Assembly (NCBI RefSeq): GCF_019655055.1
Contig: NZ_BPFA01000016.1
Coordinates: 39,409-103,408, forward strand
Direction: 5' to 3'
Origin: Shewanella sp. MBTL60-112-B2
GTDB lineage: Bacteria > Pseudomonadota > Gammaproteobacteria > Enterobacterales > Shewanellaceae
DNA: 64,000 bases
Shown: positions 44,341 to 55,600 of the stretch, in pieces
Position numbering within the stretch: position 1 is the stretch's first letter
Layout: each line of letters opens with the position of its first letter
The notes under the pieces: model-generated
What the model was told of the DNA's origin: nothing
Databases searched by the model: none
Seen by the model: only the letters and a program-made list of their open reading frames with translations
Program-made: the position numbers and the translations under genes

Positions 44341-46260
44341 CTATTCGACTGCGGTAGGCGGTGAGATAAAGCCCATATATGCATTGGTCTTCAAGGGAAT
44401 GAAACGTTTAAGCTGTGCTTCTTCCTCTATACCTGTCGCTATCACTTCAATATCTAACCCTTTGGCGACATTAATTAACGCTCGGCATAGTTCACTGCTG
44501 TGAGTATCTTCATCGTAATAAGCAAAAGACTGATCTAGCTTCACGTAGCTCGGGCGTATGTTCTGTAAGTATGCCATTGAGCCAAACTGGCGGCCAAAGT
44601 GGTCAATACCAAAGTGGGCACCGTTATCTCGAATGATGGCACAAATTGCCTGACAAGCATCCGGGTTACTGTAAACAGCGGCTTCAGGAATATCAAAACA
44701 GATCCGCTCTCGTAGCGTTGAAGACCGTAAGAACTTATCGAGCCATTGGTGGAACTCAATATCGCCGATACTCTGGAAGGTTAAATTAATGGCGACGGGT
44801 TCGAAATTTCTCTCCAATAACTTCTTACTATGAATCGTCTTAATTAGGCATTTATCGAGTAGGCTGCCTAAAGAGAGGAGTTCGACATAAGGCATAAACT
44901 GTCCCGCATGTACCATCTTGCCGTCGATCTCTAATTGGCAATATAGCTCTCGTTGTAAAACCGAATCAGTTTGATTAAGTAAAATGGGTTGCCACTTAAA
45001 CTTAAATTGACCGTCGGTAATTGCATGACTTAGATGATCGCGCCACTGCTCTCGAGTGAATAGCTGCTTTTCACTGGTCTCAAACCAATGGAAAACTTTA
45101 TTCTCTTGTAGGGACTTTTGCTGGGCATTATCGGCTTGGGCTAAGATATCAGTAACGGTCATTTGGCCTATTCGTTCGGCAATGCCAATGGCAAAGTGCT
45201 CATTTGGTTTGCAGCCAGCCTTAGATATCTCTTGGTTAATAGTGCGGATCAGCGTTTGTAGGTATTTACTGGTTTGTTCATGTTCGGCGCTAGTGATTAA
45301 GAAGGCAAACTCATATGCGGCAATGCGCGCAATGACCGAGGTGGTTACACCGTCTAAATGTTGCTTCATTTTATCCGCTAGCAATTTGATGGTTTCATCG
45401 CGGACTTGGTAACCGTACTTGCTGTGTACTTCTTCTAACCAGTCAAACTTTGCCATCATGAGTGCACCACTTTTAGGTTCACTCAGCCAACTGTTTAACC
45501 GCCCCATCATGTACTGGCGGTTGGGGAGCCCAGACACCTGATCGACTAAGTTTTTCTTTCTCAACTCGCCAACTTCTTCATCGAGCGAATTAAAGATCTG
45601 CTTGAGTTGATCAGACATGCTGTTAAAAGCCTGTACCACAGATTTTAACTCGACAGTCTTGGGCACTGTCATGTCGGGTCCAAACTTGCGATTTGCGATC
45701 TCTTTGGCATGCTCTGCGATCTCGTGCAGAGGCCTTAAAATCCAAGTTAAGCCGACGCGGGCGAAAATAATGGCAATCAGAAATAGGATTGAAAAGACGA
45801 TTATGGCATTGGTCATGGTACGCCAGAGTTCGTGATAACCGAAACCTGGATGAGCAGTGATCTCAAGGCGAGCGAGTTGGATCCAGCCAGAGGTGATAGT
45901 GCTCTCACGCTTAATGGTTTTGAATAGATCTAAGTCGATAAACCACTGGGGAACCCCCTCAATTTTCATTGGGTTTTCCCATACCTGTTGCTTGCCATCG
46001 ACCAACCAAGTGAGTTTTACCTGTTGGTAGTAGCCCCCCTCAAAAATCACATTGATAAGGGTTTCTGCACCGACAATATCGCCCGCTTCTAAATCGGGTA
46101 CCAACATAATACCGAGTGAATGACTGGTATTGTTGAGATCGGATTCCATTTGCTTAGTTAGGAAGCTTTGAGTTTCGGTAAACTGTACATAACCTAAGCT
46201 CGCAACGACCAATAAGAACAATACAAACAGTAGTGTGTATATCTGTCGAAACAGTGTCAT
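44341..46260 (-). CDS. bpfD: LapD/BpfD-type c-di-GMP receptor
   Basis: A 639-residue inner-membrane protein that senses cytoplasmic c-di-GMP and, when bound, captures the periplasmic protease LapG/BpfG so the adhesin stays on the surface. Two membrane helices (about 4-24 and 150-170) bracket a periplasmic LapD-type domain; then come HAMP, a GGDEF domain and an EAL domain. Both enzyme sites are degenerate, as in LapD: GGDEF reads AAYEF and EAL is lost in ELYCQLE. It lies 7 bp after bpfG, as in the Shewanella bpf locus, and is last in the operon. Confidence 0.93.
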   Translation of the reverse strand: MTLFRQIYTLLFVLFLLVVASLGYVQFTETQSFLTKQMESDLNNTSHSLGIMLVPDLEAGDIVGAETLINVIFEGGYYQQVKLTWLVDGKQQVWENPMKIEGVPQWFIDLDLFKTIKRESTITSGWIQLARLEITAHPGFGYHELWRTMTNAIIVFSILFLIAIIFARVGLTWILRPLHEIAEHAKEIANRKFGPDMTVPKTVELKSVVQAFNSMSDQLKQIFNSLDEEVGELRKKNLVDQVSGLPNRQYMMGRLNSWLSEPKSGALMMAKFDWLEEVHSKYGYQVRDETIKLLADKMKQHLDGVTTSVIARIAAYEFAFLITSAEHEQTSKYLQTLIRTINQEISKAGCKPNEHFAIGIAERIGQMTVTDILAQADNAQQKSLQENKVFHWFETSEKQLFTREQWRDHLSHAITDGQFKFKWQPILLNQTDSVLQRELYCQLEIDGKMVHAGQFMPYVELLSLGSLLDKCLIKTIHSKKLLERNFEPVAINLTFQSIGDIEFHQWLDKFLRSSTLRERICFDIPEAAVYSNPDACQAICAIIRDNGAHFGIDHFGRQFGSMAYLQNIRPSYVKLDQSFAYYDEDTHSSELCRALINVAKGLDIEVIATGIEEEAQLKRFIPLKTNAYMGFISPPTAVE

Positions 46261-46267
46261 CTTCTAA

Positions 46268-46975
46268 CTACTCCAGTTTTATCTTGGGCTGGTTAAGGCG
46301 CTCAACACCCAAGCGATGTTTCAGGTCATTCCATTTAGCAAGTTTTGATGAAGAACCCGCTAGAACACCTCGTCCTTTTTCTTTGTTTAGCCATAGCTGT
46401 CGACCATTAAAGCTGTAGACAGGCAACAGATCTTTTCTTTGGGTTGCAGGCTTAATTTGTTTATCAAGATTATCTAAAACGAGAGGGATAGAAGAGGGTG
46501 TCTCATAGTAGGCGAGTACCATGTGATATTGATTTACGCTGGTTGCTTTAACCATAGTTATGCGTAATTTATCTTCAGACACACCGAGCTGAAGTAGGGT
46601 AAAGTATTTGGCGATTGAGAAATCCTCACAGTCACCCCCACTGACCCCAATAAACTCCATGGGCGTTGCCCAGTAATTCTTGTTTCCCCAAAGTTTTATA
46701 TCGTCGACAAAATGAAACAGGTTAAAAAAGTTATTCACCATCAATATTTTATCGCTATCTTGCAAACCTTTAGCTTCATCTAAAATCTTAAACCAGGCTC
46801 TAATTCTCTTTCCCGCCCGTTCGCCATATTGCGACTCAATCGTTCGGGTAATGTGTGTGGCGTCTAATTCTTGAACCGGCCCAGCATAAAGGCTAGAGAC
46901 GGACAGAGCTAACACCGTCAATTTTAATTGGCAGACTTTTCTTAATTTTTTTAATTGATAAAGCCTGCCAACCAT
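46268..46975 (-). CDS. bpfG: LapG/BpfG-type periplasmic cysteine protease
   Basis: A 235-residue transglutaminase-like protease with a signal-type N-terminus. The catalytic triad is visible as Cys116 (GGDCEDFSIAK), His151 (NQYHMVLAYYE) and Asp168 (LVLDNLD), with spacing nearly that of LapG. It cleaves the N-terminal retention region of the large adhesin, freeing it when c-di-GMP is low, and is held by BpfD when c-di-GMP is high. LapG is Ca2+-dependent. Placed between the OmpA-like gene and bpfD. Confidence 0.94.
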   Translation of the reverse strand: MVGRLYQLKKLRKVCQLKLTVLALSVSSLYAGPVQELDATHITRTIESQYGERAGKRIRAWFKILDEAKGLQDSDKILMVNNFFNLFHFVDDIKLWGNKNYWATPMEFIGVSGGDCEDFSIAKYFTLLQLGVSEDKLRITMVKATSVNQYHMVLAYYETPSSIPLVLDNLDKQIKPATQRKDLLPVYSFNGRQLWLNKEKGRGVLAGSSSKLAKWNDLKHRLGVERLNQPKIKLE

Positions 46976-46993
46976 GATGCTCCTGAACGACTC

Positions 46994-47599
46994 CTATTTG
47001 ACTTCTTCGTCTACCGTGTAGATGTGCCACTTCATATCAGCTGTTGTGTCATCACCTGTTAGCTCGGCAATGACTCGGCGGTTAACTTTATGTGCTGCAG
47101 CGGTATGAGTGGGATCAATAGGACGGTCGAAGCTATAACCTACTGCACTGAGTCTACCTGAATCAATACCAAAGCGCTCAGCAAGTAGCGAGCTGACGGC
47201 ATTGGCACGGTTTTGCGATAGAGTCTGGTTATGCTCATGACTACCCGTCTTACTACAATGTCCTTCAATAACCGCTTGGGTATTCGGGAAGTCGCGCATA
47301 AACGTTGCAATAACTTCTACCTGTGGATAGTACTGAGGATCGATATAGTAAGAGTCATTGGCAAATAGAACTTTAAGCTCCTGACGCTCATTAATCGGTT
47401 TTATCTTTCCGCAGCCATAGTTATCAATCGTTGCACCTAATGCCGTTTCTGTGCAGCGCTCTCTGGCAACAATCACACCATCATGATCGATATCGTTAAG
47501 GTCATTTACCTGTACCGTGGGTTCGTCCATGGTGGCAATGTCACGCATAGAACAGCCACCTAGAATCGCGAGACTTAATATAGCTATCATGATCTTCAT
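46994..47599 (-). CDS. OmpA-family peptidoglycan-binding lipoprotein
   Basis: 201 residues from ATG 47599. The signal ends in the lipobox LAILGGC, and the C-terminal OmpA domain (VIEGHCSKTGSHEHNQTLSQNRANAV, LSAVGYSF) should bind peptidoglycan. The start overlaps the TolC-like gene's stop as ATGA and has AAGGAGGAG upstream inside that gene, so the two are translationally coupled; a longer frame from 47638 lacks a signal peptide. In the Shewanella bpf locus an OmpA-like gene sits in this position; it may anchor the export channel. Confidence 0.9.
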   Translation of the reverse strand: MKIMIAILSLAILGGCSMRDIATMDEPTVQVNDLNDIDHDGVIVARERCTETALGATIDNYGCGKIKPINERQELKVLFANDSYYIDPQYYPQVEVIATFMRDFPNTQAVIEGHCSKTGSHEHNQTLSQNRANAVSSLLAERFGIDSGRLSAVGYSFDRPIDPTHTAAAHKVNRRVIAELTGDDTTADMKWHIYTVDEEVK

Positions 47600-49011
47600 T
47601 GTGGGACTCCTCCTTCGTAATCTCTTTCCCCTGCCCAAACATCGGGTCTAGTGACTCGCAGCGAGTCGAGTAGTTGCCCTGTAGCGTTTAGTACACGATA
47701 TTGAGCGATAATTTCATCATATTCAGATTCTAAGTAATCCTTTCGAGCCTCAAATAACTCGTTTTCAGTATCGAGTAAATCCAGCAAGGTACGTTGGCCT
47801 AAGTTGAACTGTTGGCTATAGGCAACTTGGGTGTCTTTTGCGGCAATAACATGATCGCGAATATACATTTTTTGCGGCGTGAGAAGCTCGTAGGCATTCC
47901 AGGCTAGATTAACGCCTTCAACAACTTGTCGGTGAGCACGTTGACGGATCTCTTTAGCTTCGCCAACTTTATATGCGGCTTCTTTTTCACGGGCAAGATC
48001 GCGACCACCGGCAAATAGGTTGTACTTTAAGCGCACCATAGCAACGAGATCATTGTTATGGCCACCAACATTGTTACTCGCTAACAGAGAGTAGCCATCT
48101 TCGCCATCAAGGTTATTATTCCAGTTACCATCTAGCTCTAAGGTAACCTTTGGATAATAATTTGACTGGGCCGAGTCCTTCTCATTCTCTGCTGCGTAGA
48201 TATCGCTTGCCGCGGACTTAAGAATCGGATGATTATCTTGGGCCATCATGACACTAGTGCTGAGATCTGCTGGTAGCATATCTGCATCAGGCACTGGTAC
48301 TATCATATCTTCAGGTTGCTGTTCAACGACGCGAACAAACTGAGATTTTGCATCGTAGAAGTTATTGCGTGCAGAGATTACATTGGCGTTAGCACGTGCT
48401 AAACGACCGGTAATTTGTGAAAGGTCGGCTGTAGAGCCTAAGCCTGAATCGGTACGCTGCTTAATTTGCTCATAGATATCTTTATGGCTTTGAAGATTCT
48501 TCTCTGCCAAGGTGAGCACTTGCTCACTGCGTATATAGTTGATGTAAACTTTTGCGACATCGAGTGCCATATCTTCGGCGGCGGCAAATAGCGCCCACTG
48601 TTCAGCGCTGGCTTCGAAGCTGTATCTATCGACTTCGCTACTGGTGTAGAAGCCATCGAAAAGCATCTGCTTGATACTAAAGCCAGCTTCACCACGTTCG
48701 AGTTCTATCACACCATCATCATCGACATCACCTTGACCTGCGCGACGACGAGTCGACGGACTGTTAGTCTGCTCCCAACCATAACCCGCACTAATATCAA
48801 CTGTCGGCATGTAGCCTGCGACCGCTTGACTGACTTGCTCTTCACGAGCTTTAAAGCGGTTAAATGCAATTCGTATCTCTGGGTTCGTGTCCAGTGTGTG
48901 TGCTACCGCCTGCTCTAGTGTTTGACTAGAAGCTGAGGCAGGTATTATCAGCGCGCTGACAGCAAGTGCTAATGCACTGCGTTTTAGCTGCCGTAATGTG
49001 CTGCTATCCAT
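47596..49011 (-). CDS. aggA: TolC-like outer-membrane channel of type I secretion (AggA/LapE)
   Basis: A 471-residue outer-membrane efflux protein. A signal peptide (LALAVSALIIPASASS) is followed by two homologous halves of the TolC fold, each with long coiled helices; LEQAVAHTLDTNPEIR and YNLFAGGRD are typical segments. It forms the outer channel for export of the RTX adhesins. It is preceded by the HlyD gene (33 bp) and overlaps the OmpA-like gene by 4 bases. AggA in S. oneidensis is linked to autoaggregation. Confidence 0.93.
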   Translation of the reverse strand: MDSSTLRQLKRSALALAVSALIIPASASSQTLEQAVAHTLDTNPEIRIAFNRFKAREEQVSQAVAGYMPTVDISAGYGWEQTNSPSTRRRAGQGDVDDDGVIELERGEAGFSIKQMLFDGFYTSSEVDRYSFEASAEQWALFAAAEDMALDVAKVYINYIRSEQVLTLAEKNLQSHKDIYEQIKQRTDSGLGSTADLSQITGRLARANANVISARNNFYDAKSQFVRVVEQQPEDMIVPVPDADMLPADLSTSVMMAQDNHPILKSAASDIYAAENEKDSAQSNYYPKVTLELDGNWNNNLDGEDGYSLLASNNVGGHNNDLVAMVRLKYNLFAGGRDLAREKEAAYKVGEAKEIRQRAHRQVVEGVNLAWNAYELLTPQKMYIRDHVIAAKDTQVAYSQQFNLGQRTLLDLLDTENELFEARKDYLESEYDEIIAQYRVLNATGQLLDSLRVTRPDVWAGERDYEGGVPQ

Positions 49012-49044
49012 GTTAAACCCCTCCTGGTTGTTTTTATCTCGAGC

Positions 49045-50427
49045 CTAGCGCTCTCTGAGCGCCGTATCTTTAGCTCGTAATATTGGATTAAGTATGTACT
49101 CTAAAACTGATCTTTGCCCTGTAATTACATCCACTGAGGTGAGCATTCCAGGAATGATGGGCATTTGTGTACCATCGTCTTTTGTTAAACTAGAAAATTC
49201 AGTTCTAACTTTTACGATATAGAAGCTATTACCCTCTTCATCTTGCGTGGTATCGGCACTAATATGCTCTACCACGCCATTCAAGCCACCGTAGCGAGTA
49301 AAGTCATAAGCAGTGACCTTCACTACCGCAGGTAAACCGGGATGCAAGAATGCGATATCTTTAGGAATAATCTTCGTTTCAATTAATAGTTTGTCTTCTG
49401 AGGGGACGATTTCAATAATGTCGACACCAGGCTGGACTACACCACCTAGTGTATTGATATGGATGGTTTTTACCGTACCGTTTACTGGAGATGTAATTTC
49501 AGCTTTGCTGACTTTATCTTGAGCGCCGACTTGAGCTTCGGTCATGCGCGATAACTTAGTCTGCATTTCGTTAAGCTGAGCGCGGCTGTCTGCAGCATAA
49601 ATCAACACTGATTCACGGCGTTTTAGAATGGCTTCATCCATGGTGGATTTTACTTTTGGCCTAAGGAGGCGAAGCGAGGCGAGTTCTCCTTGAATATCAT
49701 TCACAACTCGCTGCAGTTTTAGCAATTCAACTTCCGGGACAATGCCTTTTTCTGCCAGTGGTCGAGTTAATTCAAGTTCTCTTGAGACCAATTGAAAGCT
49801 AGTTGTTAAGGTTCTAATTTTTGAAGCTAACTCTTGGATCTCTTGGTTTCGCTGCTGGATCTGCCTTGCTTGGATCTCGAGTTGGTTACTTAAGTTATCT
49901 AATCGACCAGTATATTCTTCACGTTGGCGACGAGTTAACTCAGGCTCATTTTGCTCAAGCGATTCGGGGAAGATTAATGGCTGTGGAGAAATTTTTACTT
50001 GCTCTTTCCAGTCATTAGTAATAGCTGAAATAGTAATGCTATTTAGCTCGGTTTTTAAGCGAATAACGTTCGAAAGTAAGCTGTTTACCTCTTGCTCCTG
50101 CTGAGCAAAATCAGACTGAAATCGAGTCGCATCGATACGAACTAGAGGTTGACCTTTAGTTACAATCAGGCCTTCTTGGACGTACATTTCTTGCAAAATA
50201 CCGCCATCTAAACTTTGGATAACTTGTACTTGCGACGAAGGGATTACCTTACCCATACCAGTGGTTACTTGATCCAGTTCGGCAAAATAAGCCCAAATTA
50301 AAAATGTCACTGCTAAGGCGGAAAGTGCCCAGATAATGAGCCTATGGCTGGTTGGCGCATCAGTCATCATCGCACCGTAAACGTCATCCACCATCTCTAG
50401 ATCATGTGTGGTTAAGTGCTTACTCAT
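49045..50427 (-). CDS. lapC: Type I secretion membrane fusion protein (HlyD/LapC)
   Basis: A 460-residue HlyD-family adaptor with one membrane helix (about 28-48), a lipoyl half (QSLDGGILQEMYVQEG), a long coiled-coil stretch (about 125-310), the second lipoyl half (ITSPVNGTVKTIHINTLGG) and a C-terminal beta domain. It bridges the ABC transporter and the outer channel. Its start overlaps the ABC gene's stop by 4 bases (ATGA), so the pair is translationally coupled. Confidence 0.94.
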   Translation of the reverse strand: MSKHLTTHDLEMVDDVYGAMMTDAPTSHRLIIWALSALAVTFLIWAYFAELDQVTTGMGKVIPSSQVQVIQSLDGGILQEMYVQEGLIVTKGQPLVRIDATRFQSDFAQQEQEVNSLLSNVIRLKTELNSITISAITNDWKEQVKISPQPLIFPESLEQNEPELTRRQREEYTGRLDNLSNQLEIQARQIQQRNQEIQELASKIRTLTTSFQLVSRELELTRPLAEKGIVPEVELLKLQRVVNDIQGELASLRLLRPKVKSTMDEAILKRRESVLIYAADSRAQLNEMQTKLSRMTEAQVGAQDKVSKAEITSPVNGTVKTIHINTLGGVVQPGVDIIEIVPSEDKLLIETKIIPKDIAFLHPGLPAVVKVTAYDFTRYGGLNGVVEHISADTTQDEEGNSFYIVKVRTEFSSLTKDDGTQMPIIPGMLTSVDVITGQRSVLEYILNPILRAKDTALRER

Positions 50428-52595
50428 TGCTTGGCTGCTCCCGCTAATAAGCCTTCATTTAGCTTCTTGAGGACATCGGCCTTTGGGCCATCGGCTACGA
50501 TATGGCCGCGATCGAGAACTATGATGCGGTCGACAAGATTGAGTAGGTGCATCTTATGAGTGATTAGCAGCAAGGTTCTGTCTTTACTGACATTGTGCAT
50601 GGCGTGAATAAACTGCTTTTCAGCTCTAGCATCGAGACTGGCTGTGGGTTCATCCATTAATAGAACGGGAGGATCATTTAATGTCGCACGGGCGAGGGCG
50701 ATGGTTTGTCGTTGACCGCGTGATAGTTCGCGGCCCCCTTCACCGACTTGCTGATCTAGGCCTTCTGCTTCTAAATTGGTAAATAAACTTACACCAGATA
50801 GCTGCACCGCGCGGATAAGTTGATGTTCGGTAACTTGGCGAGTGCCAAACAAAATGTTGTCGCGAATCGTGCCGTGAAATAGGGTGATATCTTGCGGTAA
50901 GTAGCCAAAGTTACGTCTCAGGTCGCTAGGATGGATTTGAGCGGAGTCTAAGCCATCATAAGTTAGGCTGCCCTTGGTTGGCTGGAATAGGCCGACAAGT
51001 AATTTAGCTAAAGTGCTTTTTCCTGAACCGTTGCGGCCAATAATAGCCACTCGCTCACCAGGAGCGATATTCAGTGATAATGGATGCAGTATGGGGCGCT
51101 CTGAACCTGGATAACTAAAGCCAATATGGTGCGCGGATATTTGGCCCAGCAAACGCTGTCTGCTTACAAGGTGGCCTTTGTTTTCAAATTCATCTTCTTG
51201 AGTCATTAGCTCATTAAGCTGACGCAGAGCACTGGCAGTTTGGTTACCTCGTGTCATTAAGCCTGCAAGTTGTGCCATTGGAGAAATCGCGCGACTAGAA
51301 AGAATCACCGCCGCAATGATGCCACCCATGGATATCTCATTTTCAGATACGCGATAGACCCCGAGGATCACCACAAAAATCACTGAGGTTTGTACCACGA
51401 ACGTGGCCACATTGGTCACTGAGGTGGTTATCTTTTTGCACTTGAGTTGCCAGTTAGCCGTATGACCAATCATCTGCTGCCAGCTTTTTTGAACAACACC
51501 TTCAGCACCACTGGATTTTATTGATTCAATAGAGGCTAGAGACTCAATAAGATGACCATGCTTGAGGCCTGAAAACTTATTGCTTTCATCAATTGCTGCC
51601 TTGAGTTTTGGCTGCATGATTAAGGTATAGCCGATAATAATAATGCTACCTAAGAAAGGTATAAGCGCGAGATCGCCAGCGACAAGATAGATAATCGTTA
51701 AGAAAAAGAGTGCAAACGGCAGGTCTACTAAAGTCGTTATCGTTGCTGAGGTGAGGATATCTCTAATGCTGTCGAATTCACCGAGTTGCTTCGCCATACC
51801 GCCGACACTAGGGGAGCGTTTTTCGAGTGGTATGCCGATGGCCTTGGCAAAAAGCTTAGACGATACGATGATATCGACTTTTTTGCCTGCCACATCGATA
51901 AGATAGCTACGAAGTTGGCGCATGATTAAGTCGAAGATGTACGCAATACCTGCACCAATTGCCAGTACCCATAATGAGTCAAATGCCAAATTAGGAACGA
52001 CTTTATCGTACACATTCATGATAAATAACGGAGAAACTAGCGCAAATAAGTTCACTAATACCGAGGCGATTAGAGCATCTCGGTAGATGGGGGCCGAATC
52101 TTTTATCGTCTGCATCAACCAATGAGCTTTGCTTTCATGCAGATGGACATCTAAGCCCATGTCACCTCGGTATTCCTGCTTAACCAAGAATAGGTAACCA
52201 ACGTAAAGCGCCTCAAGCTCTTCTATAGATAGAGTTTCTTCACCGCCAGTTTCTGGGAGCTGGATAACGGCTTTATCTTGCTCGATATCAAGTTCACGCA
52301 GTAGGCAGGCTTTTTTATCTTTTAAAAGTAAAATACAAGGCAGTAAGATAGGCGATATTTCGTTTAATCCCTTACGAGATAACTTAGCTGCAAGGCCTGC
52401 ACGACTCGCGGCTTGAGGGAGTAGCTCAGGTGTTAACACGTGACCCTGCATAGGCAAGCCTGCCGCCAGCGAGTCGCTGGAGCATGGGCTACCGAAATGC
52501 TCAGTGAGTAATACTAGGCTATCTAGCAGAGGATCGACCATCACTCTTTGAGAGGCTGAGATCGTCCATTGCTCAGTATTATTGGATGCTGCCAC
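50424..52595 (-). CDS. lapB: Type I secretion ABC transporter (LapB type)
   Basis: A 723-residue exporter: an N-terminal C39-peptidase-like domain (about 15-145), then six membrane helices (about 165-440) and an ATPase domain. The C39-like domain appears to lack the catalytic cysteine-histidine arrangement, as in HlyB/LapB, where it binds unfolded substrate instead of cutting it. Walker A is IIGRNGSGKSTLAK, the signature is ELSRGQRQ and Walker B is VLLMDEPTASLD. It exports the adhesins encoded directly upstream; the gap to the nearer adhesin is 95 bp. Confidence 0.95.
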   Translation of the reverse strand: MAASNNTEQWTISASQRVMVDPLLDSLVLLTEHFGSPCSSDSLAAGLPMQGHVLTPELLPQAASRAGLAAKLSRKGLNEISPILLPCILLLKDKKACLLRELDIEQDKAVIQLPETGGEETLSIEELEALYVGYLFLVKQEYRGDMGLDVHLHESKAHWLMQTIKDSAPIYRDALIASVLVNLFALVSPLFIMNVYDKVVPNLAFDSLWVLAIGAGIAYIFDLIMRQLRSYLIDVAGKKVDIIVSSKLFAKAIGIPLEKRSPSVGGMAKQLGEFDSIRDILTSATITTLVDLPFALFFLTIIYLVAGDLALIPFLGSIIIIGYTLIMQPKLKAAIDESNKFSGLKHGHLIESLASIESIKSSGAEGVVQKSWQQMIGHTANWQLKCKKITTSVTNVATFVVQTSVIFVVILGVYRVSENEISMGGIIAAVILSSRAISPMAQLAGLMTRGNQTASALRQLNELMTQEDEFENKGHLVSRQRLLGQISAHHIGFSYPGSERPILHPLSLNIAPGERVAIIGRNGSGKSTLAKLLVGLFQPTKGSLTYDGLDSAQIHPSDLRRNFGYLPQDITLFHGTIRDNILFGTRQVTEHQLIRAVQLSGVSLFTNLEAEGLDQQVGEGGRELSRGQRQTIALARATLNDPPVLLMDEPTASLDARAEKQFIHAMHNVSKDRTLLLITHKMHLLNLVDRIIVLDRGHIVADGPKADVLKKLNEGLLAGAAKQ

Positions 52596-52690
52596 TAATT
52601 TTTACCCTTTTCCCTAAGGCTGTGTTGCGCAATTGTTAGTATTATCAGGCATTGGCGGTTATTTTTCCATAAACAATTAGTTACTACTGC

Positions 52691-55600
52691 TTAAATAGGG
52701 CTAATTACAGCATTTATATTTAAATCATCAGATAGTGGTGCTACTTGGTGCGCTATTAGCTGTGCGCCATCATCACTGCTGACAATCAATGGACCCTCCC
52801 CATTATCACCCAGCAATCCGTTAATGATATCGAGACTGTTACTACCAAACTTTTCTGATAGATCAACGCCATCTAACACAATATGTTGCTCAATATCGGC
52901 ATCATCATCGAGGTTAATGTTGATGCTGGTAGAGCCGTTTTCAAATGTGAATGAAATCAATGCGCCGAGTTCATTGGCATTATTGGCTATTAAGATTTCA
53001 CTTAAATCAAGTTTGTCTTCATCAAGATTAAAGTCAGTAATATGGTCAGTAACACCAACAGCGCTCGGATCGGTTGAGTTGCTGTACCATGCAAACGTAT
53101 CTTCGCCCGTACCACCAGTTAATGTGTCTTCACCTAGGCCGCCTATCAAGGTGTCATTCCCCGCGCCACCAATAAGCAAGTCGCTACCGGCGCCACCAAA
53201 TAGCAGATCATTGCCTTCGCCACCGTTTATTTCATCATTGCCGCCTTGGCCGAATAAAATATCGTTGCCTTGCTCACCATTGAGTTTGTCGTGTCCATCG
53301 TTGGCGCCCGACTGATCAAATTCTGCCGCATTGTTGATGATATAGTCATGGACGTCTTGAGTGCTGGTATCTGCGGGTGCTTGACCTAACTGATGTGCGA
53401 CATATTGCTGTAACGCATTGAAACTTTGCCCCTCAATACCGTCGAATGCTACGAGATCACCAAAGATGATGTCGTTACCATCACCGGCTTGAACGCCGTC
53501 ATTACCCGGCAGAAGTGAATGCTCTGAGCCCAAAATAATATTAGCTAGATTGCCAATGTCGACGTTATTAATTGGTCTGCCGTTACTATCGAGTTGACCG
53601 AGGTTACCCTCATTAACGTTATTACCAATACCGATAGTTTCAACATGCGAGATACCATTTAGAATGCTGAACGCTGCAATAGCTTGTGCAAGCGCTTCAG
53701 CTTCACCTAAGCTACCATCGATTTTAGCCATATAGTAGTCGCCGTTTTCATCGACTCGCAGGCTGCCTACTTGGTAGTTTGTCATTGCACCGTCTTTTTC
53801 ATACCAATAGTACATATTGCCGTATTGGTCGATGATTTCATTACCATTAAAGCTGTAACCTACGCCAGGGACGTATTCATCAATAATATCTGCAAAACTA
53901 AATTGTTCATCACGAGTTGCTCCATAATAGGCCCAACCATTGAGGTCATCATCTGTGTTGTAACTGCCGGGATCACCATCAGTAATGAAGTAGGTTAAGT
54001 TAGTGCCATCGTTAGTGGATGCGCTACCATTTTGGAACCAGTCGGTGACGGTTTCAAAAGGCGCTTCGTAGTTGGTCGAGCCATCGTCATTAATGGTTGC
54101 CATTGCGGCTTCTAATTGAGCGAGCGCATTGGGATCTGCCATGTTTACGGCTACATTTGCCCGAGTACCAGTATCAAAATCGACCAGTAATACGTTGACA
54201 ACACCCGAGTGCGTTCCTGTAGCGCTGGCTTGTAAGGTTGTGAAAACCTCTAGCAGTTGCTCTTTGGCTGTAGCAATGTTGGCGGAGCCCATACTGCCAG
54301 AAGAGTCGAGAATAAAGGCGATGTTATAGTTTTCACCCGGGATAATTTGAATACCTGAGGTGTCACTGACTATGACATCATTGCCGTCTGAGCCTGAAAG
54401 GTTATCATCACCATCGGCGCCGTTATTCACTGAATATTGGCGTAGAGAAACATCTAAATCGATATTGCTATTGGCACTGTCACCGTTACTGCTTTCAGTG
54501 GAATCAGCACTAATATTGATAGAGAACTCTAAGTTGCCTGTGTAATCTTCAGCGACTTTTAGGTTCAGATCTGTTAAATCTGCCGGATTGACCGTCCAGC
54601 TGCCATCGGCGTTTAAGGTGCCGCTACTTAAATAAACACCATCTGGAATTCCGGTAACCGTTACTGCAGATAATGACTCACTGCCATCGGTATCAACCAA
54701 GCTCAAATTGATATCGAGTGGCACTTCAAACAAGTTTACTTGCTCAAGTGAACCATCAGCTGCCACATCGTAAACGCCATCGGCAAACACTAGTCGCTCA
54801 ACGTTAGATAGGGTTTCTCCTTGGTCAGGGTTTAAAGCATCAAGAATGGAGGTATCAATGCCACGGTTATCGTTGATTTGTAAGTTTGAGTCATTGTTCT
54901 TGCTGGTTATGACGTAATCGGCAAAATTACCTGAATACACTACGGTGTCTAGACCGCTGCCACCGTCAATCACATCGTTACCGGCTCCAGCATAAAAGAT
55001 ATCGTTTCCTTGGCCGCCAGATAATGTGTCGCTAGCTGCACCGCCAACAATAACGTCGTTACCTTCACCGCCATCAATAGTGTTGCTTGTGGCTTGATCG
55101 CCAGTGATCAGATCGTTTGCACTTGTACCTTGATTATCAGCAAGGATATTTTCAATTTCATTACCTAATACTGAGTCACCAACTTCGATATCAAGGCCGG
55201 GTATCGTCGTGCTTAATAGGTAATCACTTTCAAATATTTGACCTGTCGAGGCGCTTAAGTCTGGCGCATCTGCAACGGCATCAATATTGATGGTAACCGT
55301 TGATTCTTCACTGACTTTATTGCCATCGGTTGCGACAAAGGTAAAGTCCGCGAGTGCATCACCTAAGTTACCCACACCGGTGGCAGAGTCATCGCCATCT
55401 GCTTGGTTACTTCCCGGTACAAATTGTACAAAACCTGCAGCAAAAAGAGCATGTGATAGCTGCATCCCTACAGTGACTGCTTGCCAGCTGGTACCATTAA
55501 AGTATTGTAAGCTACCGTTAGCAGGATTTGGCACACTAGTGATCTGCACTGAAAGTGAGCTTGTGGCACTGTCAATATCACTCACATTAAGTTGCTCCCA